The notes below the pieces were generated by a model, which was not told the DNA's origin, did no database searches, and saw only the letters and a program-made list of their open reading frames with translations. Source: Streptomyces sp. (GTDB lineage Bacteria; Actinomycetota; Actinomycetes; Streptomycetales; Streptomycetaceae). From it: a stretch of DNA of 64,000 bases. Position 1 is the stretch's first letter. Each line of letters opens with the position of its first letter. The stretch covers positions 1 through 64,000 of the forward strand of contig NZ_JAEKKT010000232.1 of the NCBI RefSeq assembly GCF_019510245.1. The letters are read 5' to 3'. A program made the translations under genes and the position numbers. Shown here piece by piece: positions 42,099 through 54,297 of the stretch.

Positions 42099-43055
42099 GT
42101 GTCCCGCCCCCTCTTCACCACCCCCTTCGGAGCCCACAGCACCGCCGCCGAGGTGCTCTCCGGCGTCGGCCTCGGCGGCAGGCGCGCCGTCGTCACCGGC
42201 GGAGCCTCCGGCATCGGGCGCGAGACCGCCCGCGCCCTCGCCGCCGCCGGCGCCGAGGTCACCATCGGCGTCCGCGACCTCGCGGCAGGCGTACGGGCCG
42301 CCGAGGAGATCGCCCCGCCGAGCGGACCGGGCAGCGTACACGCCGCCCTCCTCGACCTCGCCGACCAGCGCTCCGTCCGCGCCTTCACCGACGCCTGGCA
42401 GGGCCCGCTGCACATCCTCGTCCTCAACGCCGGCGTCATGGCCACGCCGCTCCAGCGGACGCGGGAGGGCTGGGAGATGCAGTTCGCCACCAACCACCTC
42501 GGCCACTTCGGCCTCGCCACCGGCCTGCACGGCGCCCTCGCCGCGGCCCACGGCGCGCGCGTCGTCGTAGTCAGCTCGGTCGGCCACGTCAACGGCGACG
42601 TCGTCCTCGACGACGTCAACTTCGAGCGGCGCCCTTACGACCCGTGGGCGGCCTACAGCCAGTCCAAGACGGCGAACGTCCTGTTCGCCGTCGAGGCGGC
42701 CCGCCGCTGGGCCCCGGACCTGATCACCGTCAACGCCCTCAACCCCGGCCGGATCACCAGCACCCGGCTCGGCCGGCACATCGGGGACATCTCCAACAGC
42801 CCGGCCTCGTTCGACGCCACCAGCACCGACGTGTCCTGGAAGGACATCGGACAGGGCGCCGCCACGTCGGTGCTGCTCGCCGCCTCCCCGCTGGTCGAGG
42901 GCGTGACCGGCCGGTACTTCGAGGACTGCGACGAGGCCGGCCCCCACCGGCCCGGCATCCGCCGGGGGGTGGCCGCCCACGCCCTGGACCCCGGTCATGC
43001 GGCCCGCCTGTGGCAGCTCTCCACCGACCTGCTCGCCACCCCGGCCGCCGTCTGA
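42099..43055 (+). CDS. SDR-family oxidoreductase (retinol-dehydrogenase/WWOX-like)
   Basis: 318 residues: VVTGGASGIGRETARAL, LNAGVMATPLQRT, catalytic SSVGHVNG and Tyr/Lys in YSQSKTANVLF. The YSQSKxAN form is typical of the dehydrogenases related to retinol dehydrogenases and protochlorophyllide reductase-like SDRs. GTG start at 42099 with GGAGA upstream. Likely induced by the ligand of the divergent TetR protein, perhaps a xenobiotic detoxification enzyme. Confidence 0.9.
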   Translation: MSRPLFTTPFGAHSTAAEVLSGVGLGGRRAVVTGGASGIGRETARALAAAGAEVTIGVRDLAAGVRAAEEIAPPSGPGSVHAALLDLADQRSVRAFTDAWQGPLHILVLNAGVMATPLQRTREGWEMQFATNHLGHFGLATGLHGALAAAHGARVVVVSSVGHVNGDVVLDDVNFERRPYDPWAAYSQSKTANVLFAVEAARRWAPDLITVNALNPGRITSTRLGRHIGDISNSPASFDATSTDVSWKDIGQGAATSVLLAASPLVEGVTGRYFEDCDEAGPHRPGIRRGVAAHALDPGHAARLWQLSTDLLATPAAV

Positions 43056-43090
43056 GGCCCGCGCCCTTCGGCCAGGGGCCGCGGTTCCGG

Positions 43091-44251
43091 TCAGCCGACC
43101 CGCCGCAGCGCCCCGGGCGTGAGGTCGGCGAGGGTCGGGTAGCCGTCGACGGCCATGATCAGGTCGGCCTCGGCGAGCAGCGCCCGCAGGACGTGGACGA
43201 GGCCGGGCTCGCCGCCGTTGGCGAGGCCGTACGCGTAGGGACGGCCGACGCCCACGGCGGTGGCGCCCAGCGCGACCGCCTTGACGATGTCGGCGCCCGT
43301 GCGGACGCCGGAGTCGAAGAGGACGGGCAGGCCGTCGGCGGCCTCGACCACCTCCGGCAGCACGTCGAGGGCGGGCAGACCGCCGTTGGCCTGGCGGCCG
43401 CCGTGGTTGGAGCAGTAGATGCCGTCCACGCCGGCGTCCCTGGCCCGGCGGACGTCCTCGGGGTGGCAGAGGCCCTTGAGGATCAGCGGCAGATCGGTCA
43501 TCGAGCGCAGCCAGGGCAGGTCGTCCCAGGTGAGCGGGTTGCCGAAGATCCCCGCCCAGAGCGCGACGGCGGCCTGCGGGTCGTCCTCGGGGTCCTTGCC
43601 GAGGCGGGCGCGGAAGACGGGGTCGCCGGTGTAGTTGGCCAGGCAGTTCCCGCGCAGCTGCGGGAAGTTGCTGGTGCTCAGGTCACGGGGCCGCCAGCCG
43701 GTGATCCAGGTGTCGAGGGTGACCACGATCCCCTTGAACCCGGCCTTCTCGGCCCGGTGCACCAGGCTCTCGGCCAGTTCGCGGTCGGTGGGGGTGTAGA
43801 GCTGGAAGAACCCCGGGGTGTCCCCGAACTCGGCGGCCACCCGCTCCAGCGGGTCGACGGTCAGCGTGGAGGCGACCATCGGCACGCCGGTACGGGCCGC
43901 GGCGCGGGCGACGGCGAGGTCACCGTGACCGTCCTGCGCGCAGAGCCCGATCACCCCGACCGGGGCCATGAACAGCGGCGAGGGCAGCCGCATCCCGAAC
44001 AGGTCCACGGACAGGTCCCGCTCCGCGGCCCCCACCAGCATGCGTGGCACCAGCCCCCAGCGCTCGAACGCGCTGACATTGGCCCGCTGCGTCCGCTCGT
44101 CACCGGCGCCGCCCGCGACGTACGAGCGCACCGCGGGGGGCAGTGCGGCCAGGGCCAACGGCTCCAGGTCGTCGTACGACATCGGGAACCGCGGCACCAC
44201 TCCGCGCAGCCCGTCGAGGTAGATCTCGTGCTGGTAGTCGGCGAACGCCAT
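43091..44251 (-). CDS. FMN-dependent alpha-hydroxy-acid oxidase (lactate 2-monooxygenase type)
   Basis: 386 residues: FMN barrel with PLFMAPVGVIGLC, LILKGLCHPEDV (catalytic-site Lys), the YCSNHGGRQ active-site His/Arg block, and the LFDSGVRTGADIVKALALG-like phosphate loop. The long N-terminal arm (YQHEIYLDGLRGVVPRFPMSYDDLE) resembles lactate 2-monooxygenase (lactate to acetate + CO2). Substrate is inferred by family only. ATG 44251 is preceded by GAAGGG. Confidence 0.88.
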   Translation of the reverse strand: MAFADYQHEIYLDGLRGVVPRFPMSYDDLEPLALAALPPAVRSYVAGGAGDERTQRANVSAFERWGLVPRMLVGAAERDLSVDLFGMRLPSPLFMAPVGVIGLCAQDGHGDLAVARAAARTGVPMVASTLTVDPLERVAAEFGDTPGFFQLYTPTDRELAESLVHRAEKAGFKGIVVTLDTWITGWRPRDLSTSNFPQLRGNCLANYTGDPVFRARLGKDPEDDPQAAVALWAGIFGNPLTWDDLPWLRSMTDLPLILKGLCHPEDVRRARDAGVDGIYCSNHGGRQANGGLPALDVLPEVVEAADGLPVLFDSGVRTGADIVKAVALGATAVGVGRPYAYGLANGGEPGLVHVLRALLAEADLIMAVDGYPTLADLTPGALRRVG

Positions 44252-44497
44252 GGTCCGGCCCTTCTCACGGCTTCGAAACGCAGGATTCCGGCTCGAACGG
44301 CGAGCAGACGCAGGATACTGCCGCCCCCGGGGCGGTACCGGCCCGGGTGGCCGGGCCACGCGCGGCCCCTCCGTGGCGGCGTACCGGCCGGCCTGTGGGC
44401 GGAACCGGCCCTGTAGTCGGTCCTCGGCGCCTGTCACCGGGCTGTCGTAGAGTGCGCCGTGGCGGGAACGCGCAGCGGTTCGAGGGGGGAGCCTGCC

Positions 44498-45277
44498 ATG
44501 GGTGCGCCGAAGAACGGCCCGGTGAACACCCCGGGGAAGAAACCCGGGAAAGCGCCGAAGAAGGACCGGCCCGCACCGGTGCCGACGAGCCCCGAGCAGA
44601 TGATCACGGAGGCCCGTAAGGCGTTCTTCGTGATGTTCGGCCTGCTCGCGGTCGTCTGGCTGGTGCAACTGGCCAACTTCTCCGACCACTACGCCCTCTC
44701 CCGCGACTACGCGGTGGTCTCCGGCGACGTCGGCACCCTGCCCGACATCCTGGTCGCGCCGCTGCTGCACTGGAGCTGGGCGCACATCGAGAGCAACTCC
44801 GGCCCCCTGTTCGTCTTCGGCTTCCTCGCCGCCTACCGGGGAGTGGCGCGGTTCCTCGGCCTCACCCTGCTGATCGCGCTGAGCAGCGGCCTGGTGGTCT
44901 GGTTCTTCGAGCGCGGGGACGTGGCGACGGTCGGCGCCAGCGGCCTGATCTTCGGGTACTTCGGCTACGTCGTCGTACGGGGACTCTTCGACCGGCACCT
45001 GATCGACACGCTGGTCGGGATCGTCATGGGCGCGTCCTTCGCCTACCTCCTCACCGTGGCCGTACCCGGCACCCCCGGCGTGAGCTGGCTCGGCCATCTC
45101 GGCGGGCTGCTCGGGGGCCTGCTCGGGGCCTGGCTCTTCCGCGACCGCCGCGCACCGCGGGCGGCCACCGGCGGCGGCACCCCCCGGACGCCGGCCGACG
45201 GCGGCGCCGCACCGCCCCACCCCGGTTCCCCGCGCTCCGACCTGTACAAGGAACTCGACGACCTCGGGCTGCTCTGA
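44498..45277 (+). CDS. Rhomboid-family intramembrane serine protease
   Basis: 259 residues from ATG 44498, chosen over the GTG at 44459 because GGGGGGAG lies 7 nt upstream. Basic N-terminal tail, then six helices. Rhomboid landmarks: His91-x4-His96-x3-Asn100 (HWSWAHIESN), catalytic Ser148 (VGASGLIFGYFGY) and His200 (SWLGHLGGLLGG). It cleaves transmembrane substrates within the bilayer; clients are unknown. Confidence 0.9.
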   Translation: MGAPKNGPVNTPGKKPGKAPKKDRPAPVPTSPEQMITEARKAFFVMFGLLAVVWLVQLANFSDHYALSRDYAVVSGDVGTLPDILVAPLLHWSWAHIESNSGPLFVFGFLAAYRGVARFLGLTLLIALSSGLVVWFFERGDVATVGASGLIFGYFGYVVVRGLFDRHLIDTLVGIVMGASFAYLLTVAVPGTPGVSWLGHLGGLLGGLLGAWLFRDRRAPRAATGGGTPRTPADGGAAPPHPGSPRSDLYKELDDLGLL

Positions 45278-45348
45278 CCGCCCGCACCTTCCTCACGCAG
45301 GCCCGTGACACCGAGTCCGCGCGAGGCTTTCCCCAAGGTGCCCTGACG

Positions 45349-45900
45349 TCACTGCGGAAGGACGCCTCCTGACGCGACCGGGGACCGCATGCCGAGCCAC
45401 TGCTCGGCGCCCCAGGCCTCGAACCGCTCCACCTCGACGAATCCGAGCTTCGCCGCGAGGCGCATCGAGGCGACGTTGGCGGTCTGGGTGTGGAGCACCA
45501 CCGGCTCGCCGGGAAGCTCGCCTGCGAGCCAGCCGAGGGCCGCCGCGCACGCCTCGGCGGCGTACCCGCACCCCCAGGCCCGCGGCAGGAACAGGTAGCC
45601 GAGATCGGCCTTGCCCGCGGCAGCCGGGCGACTGTGCGCCGGCACTCTCCTGAGCAGGATCTGGCCGATCATCGACCCGTCGAGTTCGACGACGAAGCTC
45701 CCGGGCCGCCGCTCGGGCACCTCGGGCATCTCACGCTCGAGCTCGTCCCGGCGCCGGGGCCCGCCGAGGTAGGTGTGCACCTCCGGTGAGGCGAACAGCT
45801 CGACGAACGCCGCACGGTCCCGGGACCCGGACTCACGGAGCACCAGCCGCTCGGTGACGATCGGCTCGGGCGGCCACGCCACGGGGCTCAGATCTTCCAT
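45349..45900 (-). CDS. GNAT-family N-acetyltransferase (RimJ/RimL type)
   Basis: 183 residues starting with VTERLVLRESGSRDRAAFVELF, acetyl-CoA loop RAWGCGYAAEAC and NVASMRLAAKLGFVEVERFE. It may be a protein N-terminal or small-molecule acetyltransferase; substrate unknown. Convergent with the rhomboid gene. Confidence 0.9.
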   Translation of the reverse strand: MEDLSPVAWPPEPIVTERLVLRESGSRDRAAFVELFASPEVHTYLGGPRRRDELEREMPEVPERRPGSFVVELDGSMIGQILLRRVPAHSRPAAAGKADLGYLFLPRAWGCGYAAEACAAALGWLAGELPGEPVVLHTQTANVASMRLAAKLGFVEVERFEAWGAEQWLGMRSPVASGGVLPQ

Positions 45901-45946
45901 CCGGGCACGCTAACAGATGGTCAGACTCCCCCGGCCGCACGCACGA

Positions 45947-45979
45947 AGGGGCGGCACCCCCGCACAGGGTGCCGCCCCT
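45947..45979 (-). terminator. Terminator of ppdK
   Basis: Perfect 13-bp stem AGGGGCGGCACCC / GGGTGCCGCCCCT with a 7-nt loop, about 90 nt after the ppdK stop and before the acetyltransferase gene. Confidence 0.85.
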
Positions 45980-46066
45980 CTTCTTGCGTGCCGGGGCCGC
46001 CGTCCATCGGTCTTGAGGGTCGGGGACGGACGGCGGACCCGGGTTCTCGGGAGGCCTGCGAGGGCC

Positions 46067-48787
<2,721 letters not shown>

Positions 48788-49207
48788 GGGTCTCGACTCC
48801 CTGGAAGACTCGGTGGCTGCCCTGACGGCCAGGAACATACCCAGATCGAAGGCGCCTGGGTACGTCTACTTGCGTGTCATGCGCCCGTAACCAGTCGTCC
48901 GCCACGGGATCGAAAGTCAAAGCTTGGCAAGCGGAGACCGGCTCGTGTTTTCACTTCTTGAACACATGATCGCTCAGCACCGCACCTTTCCGCTCACTTG
49001 AGCGGTCACGCCGCACACCTGATTTCGATCGATGAACGATCAAGGGGTGGCACCCAGTGCCACCCCTTGGAGAAGTGCAGTCGCCCATGATCCGCTCATC
49101 TGAGCGCAACCCTTATCAAGGGTGGCGAGAATCACGCTGCCACAGACCGCCGGAGTTCACCATGCGGACGCGGGGGCGGACACCCGAACCCGCCGGAAAC
49201 GCGCCGG
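48788..49207. promoter_or_regulatory. ppdK upstream region with repeated palindrome
   Basis: 420 nt without a gene. It contains CGCTCA-CT-TGAGCG (48991-49004) and CGCTCA-TC-TGAGCG (49093-49106), plus a half site TCGCTCA near 48970. These look like sites for one regulator of ppdK. Confidence 0.55.
49041..49069 (-). terminator. Strong hairpin between ROK gene and ppdK
   Basis: Perfect 13-bp stem CAAGGGGTGGCAC / GTGCCACCCCTTG with loop CCA, about 140 nt past the ROK stop. Probably its terminator. Confidence 0.75.
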
Positions 49208-50428
49208 TCACACGCCCAGTGCGAGCAACCGCTCCTCGACCCGCTCCGGTGCGTACAGGTGCTCCACGACCAGCGCCCCAGCCCCGACCAGTCCGGCCCG
49301 CTCCCCCAGCCGCGACGTCACGACGTCCAGATGAGCGGTGGAGCGGGGCAGTGCCCGCTGGTAGAGCAGTTCGCGGACGCCGGTGAGGAACGGGGTGCCG
49401 GCCAGGTCGCCCGCGATCATCAGGACGCCGGGGTTGAGGAGGGTCACGACCGTCGCCAGCACGTCCCCGACCAGGCGGCCGGCCTCCCGGGCCAGCGCGG
49501 CCGCCTCCGGGTGGCCCGAGGCGAGCAGGTCGCGCACGTCCGATCCCGAGGACGCCGGCACCCCGGCCGCCGCCAGCCGCCGGGCCACGGCACCGCCGCT
49601 GGCGACGGCGGCGAGGCAGCCGTACGAACCGCACCGGCACTGCGCGTCGGCGCCCACCCGGATGTGGCCGATGTCCCCGGCGCCGCCGTCGACGCCCCGG
49701 TAGATCGAACCGTCCACCACGACCCCGGCGCCGATCCCCGTCGAGACCTTGACGAGGACGAACGCCGAGCAGTCCGGGTATCCGGTGCGCTGCTCCCCGT
49801 ACGCCATCAGGTTCGCGTCGTTGTCGACCAGGACCGGGACCGGCGGCGCGCCCGTGTGCTCCGTGAACGCCCTGGCGAGGCGGCCTCTTATGTCGTAGCC
49901 GTCCCAGCCCGGCATGATCGGCGGCTGGACCACCCGGCCGGTGTCCGTGTCGACCGGCCCCGGTACCGCGAGACCGATCCCGCACACCTCCGCCGCGCGG
50001 TGGCCGGTCTTCTCCAGCAGCTCGGCGAACCAGCGGCCGAGTTCGGCGAGCACCGCCTCGGGACCGTCCTGGATGACCGGGTTGCCGGAGCGCTCGGCGA
50101 GGATCTCGCCGGTCAGCGTGAGCACGGCGGCGCGGGCGTGCCGGGTCTCCAGGTCGGCGGCGAGGACGACCGCGTGGGCGTCGTCGAACTCGAGGGTGAT
50201 GGAGGGGCGTCCGCCCAGCGGGGAGTCGACCGGGCCGCCGGCGCCCTCGCGCAGCCAGCCCGCACGGAACAGGCGGTCCAGGCGGTGGCCGACGGTCGCC
50301 CGGGAGAGCCCGGTGGCCTGCTGGAGCGCTCCGCGCGTCACGGCCCGCCCGTTGCGCACGAGTGCGAGCAGATCTCCGGCACTCGCCTGTGCGCCGCCCT
50401 TGCCGGTCCTGCCGGGACGTCCGGTCAT
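49208..50428 (-). CDS. ROK-family transcriptional repressor
   Basis: 406 residues: N-terminal winged HTH (TRGALQQATGLSRATVGHRLDRLFRAGW) and a ROK sugar-binding domain with VLVDNDANLMAYGEQ and the zinc motif CRCGSYGCLAA. ATG 50428 is preferred over GTG 50434 because AAGGGGG is at the right distance. Divergent from two glycan-hydrolase genes, which it likely represses in response to their sugar product. Confidence 0.9.
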   Translation of the reverse strand: MTGRPGRTGKGGAQASAGDLLALVRNGRAVTRGALQQATGLSRATVGHRLDRLFRAGWLREGAGGPVDSPLGGRPSITLEFDDAHAVVLAADLETRHARAAVLTLTGEILAERSGNPVIQDGPEAVLAELGRWFAELLEKTGHRAAEVCGIGLAVPGPVDTDTGRVVQPPIMPGWDGYDIRGRLARAFTEHTGAPPVPVLVDNDANLMAYGEQRTGYPDCSAFVLVKVSTGIGAGVVVDGSIYRGVDGGAGDIGHIRVGADAQCRCGSYGCLAAVASGGAVARRLAAAGVPASSGSDVRDLLASGHPEAAALAREAGRLVGDVLATVVTLLNPGVLMIAGDLAGTPFLTGVRELLYQRALPRSTAHLDVVTSRLGERAGLVGAGALVVEHLYAPERVEERLLALGV

Positions 50429-50548
50429 GCGCACCCCCTTGTGTTTCTCAAGCTTGCATTACATATTGAGTTTTGCGTGTTAAATAGACGTAACCCTACG
50501 GTAGCCACTGCCAAACCCGGCCGGCCGGACGTCTTCGGGGAGTCCCGA
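50429..50548. promoter_or_regulatory. Divergent promoter region ROK / glycoside hydrolases
   Basis: 120 nt with an AT-rich centre (GCATTACATATTGAG, TTAAATAGACG). CTCAA (50447-50451) and TTGAG (50466-50470) form an inverted pair with a 14-nt spacer and are a possible ROK operator. Confidence 0.45.
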
Positions 50549-52003
50549 GTGGATCGCACTGCCCAGCTCACCACCCATGCGCCCGATCGCGGTATTGCAT
50601 ACGATCCACCGCCCGCCGCCACCGGCGCCGGACGGTCGCCGCACGTCAGGGCCGCACAGGTGCTCGACGAGAACTGGACCGGCAGCTCGACCGTGCCCTC
50701 CCGGAACCTGTATCCGCACCAGTGGTCGTGGGACTCGGCGTTCATCGCGATCGGCCTCAGGCACCTCTCGCCGCTGCGCGCGCAGACGGAGCTGGAGACC
50801 CTGCTGGCCGCCCAGTGGGGCGACGGGCGGATCCCGCACATCGTGTTCAACCCCTCCGTGCCCCTCGACGCGTACTTCCCGAGCCCCGACTTCTGGCGCT
50901 CCTCGACCGCGGGGCGCGCTGCGGGCGCCCCGCGCACCGTACAGACCTCCGGGATCGTGCAGCCACCGGTGCACGCGCTGGCGGCCTGGCTGGTGCACCT
51001 CGCCGACCCGGGCCTGTCCCGGGCCCGGGGCTTCCTGTCCGGCGTCTACCCACGGCTCGCCGCCTGGCACCGCTACCTGCTGCACCGGCGCGACCTGGGC
51101 GGGGGCGGGCTGGCCTCCGTCGTGCACCCCTGGGAACAGGGCATGGACAACAGCCCCTGCTGGGACGCCCCGCTCGCCCGGGTCGCGCCCGCCCCGGCCC
51201 GCTCCTTCCGGCGCGCCGACCTGGACCACGGCGCCGCCGAGGACCGGCCGACCGACCTGGACTACGGGCGGTACGTGCGGCTGGCAGCCGACTACCGGGA
51301 CGCCGGATACACCGACCGGACCAGGGACTTCGCCGTCGAGGATCCCGCCTTCAACGCGCTGCTCATCGCCTCCGAGCACGCCCTCGCCCGCATCGCGCGG
51401 GAGCTGGGCGCGAACGGCACGGCCCGGCAGGCGCGCGCGGAGCGGCTGACGGCGGCGCTGGTGGACCGGTTGTGGGACCCGGAGAAGGAGATCTTCCTCT
51501 GCCGGGACCTGCGGGACGGCGCGGGTGGCTCGCTCATCCCCGAGCGCGGGGTCTCCGGGCTGGTCCCGCTGCTCCTGCCCGGCCTGCCCCGGGAGGTCGC
51601 CGCCGCGCTCGTCCGCACGCTGGACGGCCCGCACTTCGGCACCGGGTCCGGCCTGGTCCCCAGTTACGACCTGCTCGGCGAGGCCTTCGACCCGCACCGC
51701 TACTGGCGGGGGCCCGCCTGGTTCAACACCGGCTGGCTGCTGGAGCGGGGGCTGCGCGAGCACGGCGAGCGGGAGCGGGCGGACGCCGTCGCCGAGGCCG
51801 TCGTGCGGACGGCCGACGCGAGCGGGTTCGCCGAGTACGTCGACCCGTACACCGGCGAGGCGTGCGGCGCGACCGGGTTCAGCTGGACGGCGGCGCTCGC
51901 GCTGGACCTGCACCACCGGCGGCATGCGGCCCCGCACGCCGCACCGCACGAAGAGCCGCACGAAGCGCCACACGACGAACGTCAAAAACTGCACAAGAGC
52001 TGA
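50549..52003 (+). CDS. MGH1-like glycoside hydrolase (GH63/GH15-type barrel)
   Basis: 484 residues from GTG 50549 (GGGGAG upstream). An alpha/alpha-barrel enzyme: NLYPHQWSWDSAFIAIGLRHL, GRIPHIVF, GGLASVVHPWEQGMDNSPCWD, and YWRGPAWFNTGWLLERGL, a set shared by mannosylglycerate hydrolases and related alpha-glucosidases. The C-terminus has a His/Glu-rich tail (PHAAPHEEPHEAPHDE). No signal peptide, so the substrate is cytoplasmic. 64 nt before the debranching-type gene, in one operon under the ROK repressor. Confidence 0.85.
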   Translation: MDRTAQLTTHAPDRGIAYDPPPAATGAGRSPHVRAAQVLDENWTGSSTVPSRNLYPHQWSWDSAFIAIGLRHLSPLRAQTELETLLAAQWGDGRIPHIVFNPSVPLDAYFPSPDFWRSSTAGRAAGAPRTVQTSGIVQPPVHALAAWLVHLADPGLSRARGFLSGVYPRLAAWHRYLLHRRDLGGGGLASVVHPWEQGMDNSPCWDAPLARVAPAPARSFRRADLDHGAAEDRPTDLDYGRYVRLAADYRDAGYTDRTRDFAVEDPAFNALLIASEHALARIARELGANGTARQARAERLTAALVDRLWDPEKEIFLCRDLRDGAGGSLIPERGVSGLVPLLLPGLPREVAAALVRTLDGPHFGTGSGLVPSYDLLGEAFDPHRYWRGPAWFNTGWLLERGLREHGERERADAVAEAVVRTADASGFAEYVDPYTGEACGATGFSWTAALALDLHHRRHAAPHAAPHEEPHEAPHDERQKLHKS

Positions 52004-52067
52004 CAAAACGGGGTGTCTTCGGCGGACACCGCACGTTCGACCAGAGGGACGAAGGAGGGGACCGGGG

Positions 52068-54005
52068 ATGACGGACCGGCATCATCTGCTCGTGCACGGC
52101 ACGACGTTCGCGGCAGTGGACGACCGCGGCGACATCAGCGGCGTGCGGGGCGGCGGCTCCCCGGACGGGTTATTCGTACGGGACGCCCGGCACCTCAGCC
52201 GCTGGCAGCTGACGGTCGACGGGGCGCTGCCCGAGGTGCTCACCCCGGTCGCCGACGGGGACGGCACGCGCTGTGTCCTGGTCCCCCGTGGCGGCCGCCA
52301 GGAACCGCCCGCACACACGCTCTTCCGGGAACAGGCCGTCGGCGACGGCTCGTTCGCCGAGTCCCTGCGGGTCACCAGCAACCGTCCGGTGCCGACCACG
52401 ATCCGGCTCGCGATCACCGCCGACGCCGACTTCACCGACCAGTTCGAGCTCCGCGCCGACCACCGCACCTACACCAAGTCCGGCGCGGTCCGCTCCCGCC
52501 AGGTCCTCGACGACGGGCTGGAGTTCGGCTACCGCCGGGGCGAGTGGCGGTCCTGTACGACGATCACCACCGAGCCGGCCCCGGACGCCGTGGAGGAGAC
52601 CGGGACCGGCGCCCGGCGGATGGTGTGGACGCTGGAGCTGGAACCGCACGGCACCACCGAGCTGCTGGTCCGGGTGATGGCGCGCCCGCACGGCGACCGG
52701 CGGGCGCTGCGGGTGCCCCGCGACCCGGCCGCGCTGAACGAGCAGCTTCTCGCGCTGGAGGGCGAGTTCGTGGAGGGCGTGGCCTTCCCGACGGGCTGGC
52801 CGGAACTGGCGGCGGCCTGCGCCCGCGGCCTCTCCGACCTCGCCGCGCTCCAGGTGCCGGCCACCGGACCGGACGGCGAGGAGCTCAGGGTCCCGGCGGC
52901 CGGGGCCCCCTGGTTCCTCACCCTGCTCGGCCGCGACGCCCTCCTCACCTCCCTCTTCGCCCTCCCCTACCGCCCGCGTCTGGCCGCGGCCACCCTGCCG
53001 GCCCTCGCCGCCACCCAGGCCACCGAGACCGGCGCGCACTCCGTGGCCCAGCCCGGGAAGATCGTCCACGAGGTACGCCACGGCGAACTGGCGCACTTCG
53101 GGCAGGTGCCGTACGGGCGCTACTACGGGTCGGTCGACGCGACACCGCTATTCCTGATCCTGCTCGGCGCGTATGTCGAGCAGACCGGGGACGCGGAGCT
53201 GGCCCGGCGGCTCGAACGCAACGCGCGCGCGGCCGTCGGCTGGATGCTCGACCACGGCGGGCTGACCTCGCGCGGCTACCTGGTCTACCGCGCGGACAAG
53301 GGCGGCCTCGCCAACCAGAACTGGAAGGACTCCCCCGGCGCGATCTGCTCCGCCGACGGCAGCCGGCCGATGGGGACCGTGATGGCGGCGGGGGCCCAGG
53401 GGTACGCGTACGACGCGCTGCGCCGGACGGCGTGGCTGGCACGGACGGCGTGGGCCGACGAGACGTACGCGGCGCTGCTCGAACAGGCCGCCGGTGATCT
53501 GCGGGACCGGTTCCAGCAGGACTTCTGGATGCGGAAGGCCGCTTTCCCCGCGCTGGCCCTTGACGGGGAGGGCCGGCAGGTCGACGCGCTCGCCTCGGAC
53601 GCCGGGCATCTGCTGTGGTCGGGGCTGCTGGACAAGGAGTACGGGGAGGTGGTCGGGCGGCGGTTGCTGGAGCCGGACTTCTTCTCGGGGTGGGGGGTGC
53701 GGACGCTGGCCGCGGGGCAGGCGGCGTACCACCCGCTGTCGTACCACCGCGGGTCGGTGTGGCCGCACGACAACGCGCTGATCGCGCTCGGGCTCGCCCG
53801 GTACGGGCTGCACGACGAGGCGCGGACGGTGGCGCACGGGATGGTCGACGCGGCGACGGCGGGCGGGCACCGGCTGCCGGAGGTGCTGGCCGGGTACGGG
53901 AGGGACTCGCATCCGGAGCCGGTGCCGTATCCGCATGCGTGCGTGCGGGAGTCCCGGTCGGCGGCGGCTCCGCTGGCGCTGCTCACTGCGGTGGGCGGGG
54001 CGTAG
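52068..54005 (+). CDS. Glycogen-debranching-type amylo-alpha-1,6-glucosidase
   Basis: 645 residues: N-terminal GDE_N-like beta domain (GLFVRDARHLSRWQLTVDG) and a C-terminal alpha/alpha barrel with PWFLTLLGRDALLTSLFALPY, GLANQNWKDSPGAI and YHRGSVWPHDNALIA. Glycan debranching or a related exo-glycosidase activity is expected. ATG 52068 has GGAGGGG upstream. A TTA leucine codon (52170-52172, codon 35) makes translation dependent on the bldA tRNA, tying this sugar-use operon to development. Confidence 0.88.
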   Translation: MTDRHHLLVHGTTFAAVDDRGDISGVRGGGSPDGLFVRDARHLSRWQLTVDGALPEVLTPVADGDGTRCVLVPRGGRQEPPAHTLFREQAVGDGSFAESLRVTSNRPVPTTIRLAITADADFTDQFELRADHRTYTKSGAVRSRQVLDDGLEFGYRRGEWRSCTTITTEPAPDAVEETGTGARRMVWTLELEPHGTTELLVRVMARPHGDRRALRVPRDPAALNEQLLALEGEFVEGVAFPTGWPELAAACARGLSDLAALQVPATGPDGEELRVPAAGAPWFLTLLGRDALLTSLFALPYRPRLAAATLPALAATQATETGAHSVAQPGKIVHEVRHGELAHFGQVPYGRYYGSVDATPLFLILLGAYVEQTGDAELARRLERNARAAVGWMLDHGGLTSRGYLVYRADKGGLANQNWKDSPGAICSADGSRPMGTVMAAGAQGYAYDALRRTAWLARTAWADETYAALLEQAAGDLRDRFQQDFWMRKAAFPALALDGEGRQVDALASDAGHLLWSGLLDKEYGEVVGRRLLEPDFFSGWGVRTLAAGQAAYHPLSYHRGSVWPHDNALIALGLARYGLHDEARTVAHGMVDAATAGGHRLPEVLAGYGRDSHPEPVPYPHACVRESRSAAAPLALLTAVGGA

Positions 54006-54040
54006 GGAGGGGGGCGGGGGGCCGGGGGGTCGTGGGCCGG

Positions 54041-54120
54041 GTGCGGGTGCGTGGGGGCTGGTCGCGCCCACGCGGCGGAGCCGCAAATCGACTACGGCCC
54101 CGCGCCCCTTACGGGGCGCT
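54041..54120 (+). repeat. Dispersed 3' repeat unit after debranching gene
   Basis: On the plus strand, 36 nt after the stop: GTGCGGGTGCGTGGGGGC, TGGTCGCGCCCACGCGG, CCGCAAATCG, then hairpin GCGCCCC-TTAC-GGGGCGC (54102-54119). Same orientation relative to its gene as the other copies. Confidence 0.75.
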
Positions 54121-54297
54121 GCCCGCAGCGGCACACTGAGACGGCCCGCGTCTCTGACGGAGGCGTTGTGTTTGCCCGGTGTTTGCCGAATGGCCTGAAC
54201 ACGGACCTAAAGAGGGCCGTACGGAAATGTGGCGGGTTCGGCCTCCGAGCGTTGGCCCGCTTCCGTTTCACGGGTCGCGCACGGAAGGACCTCCGGG

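Noticed and set aside
49259..50548. 5' extension of the MGH1-like hydrolase frame over the ROK gene
   Set aside because: The extension is antisense to the ROK regulator; the GTG at 50549 has a good ribosome site and family homology begins soon after.
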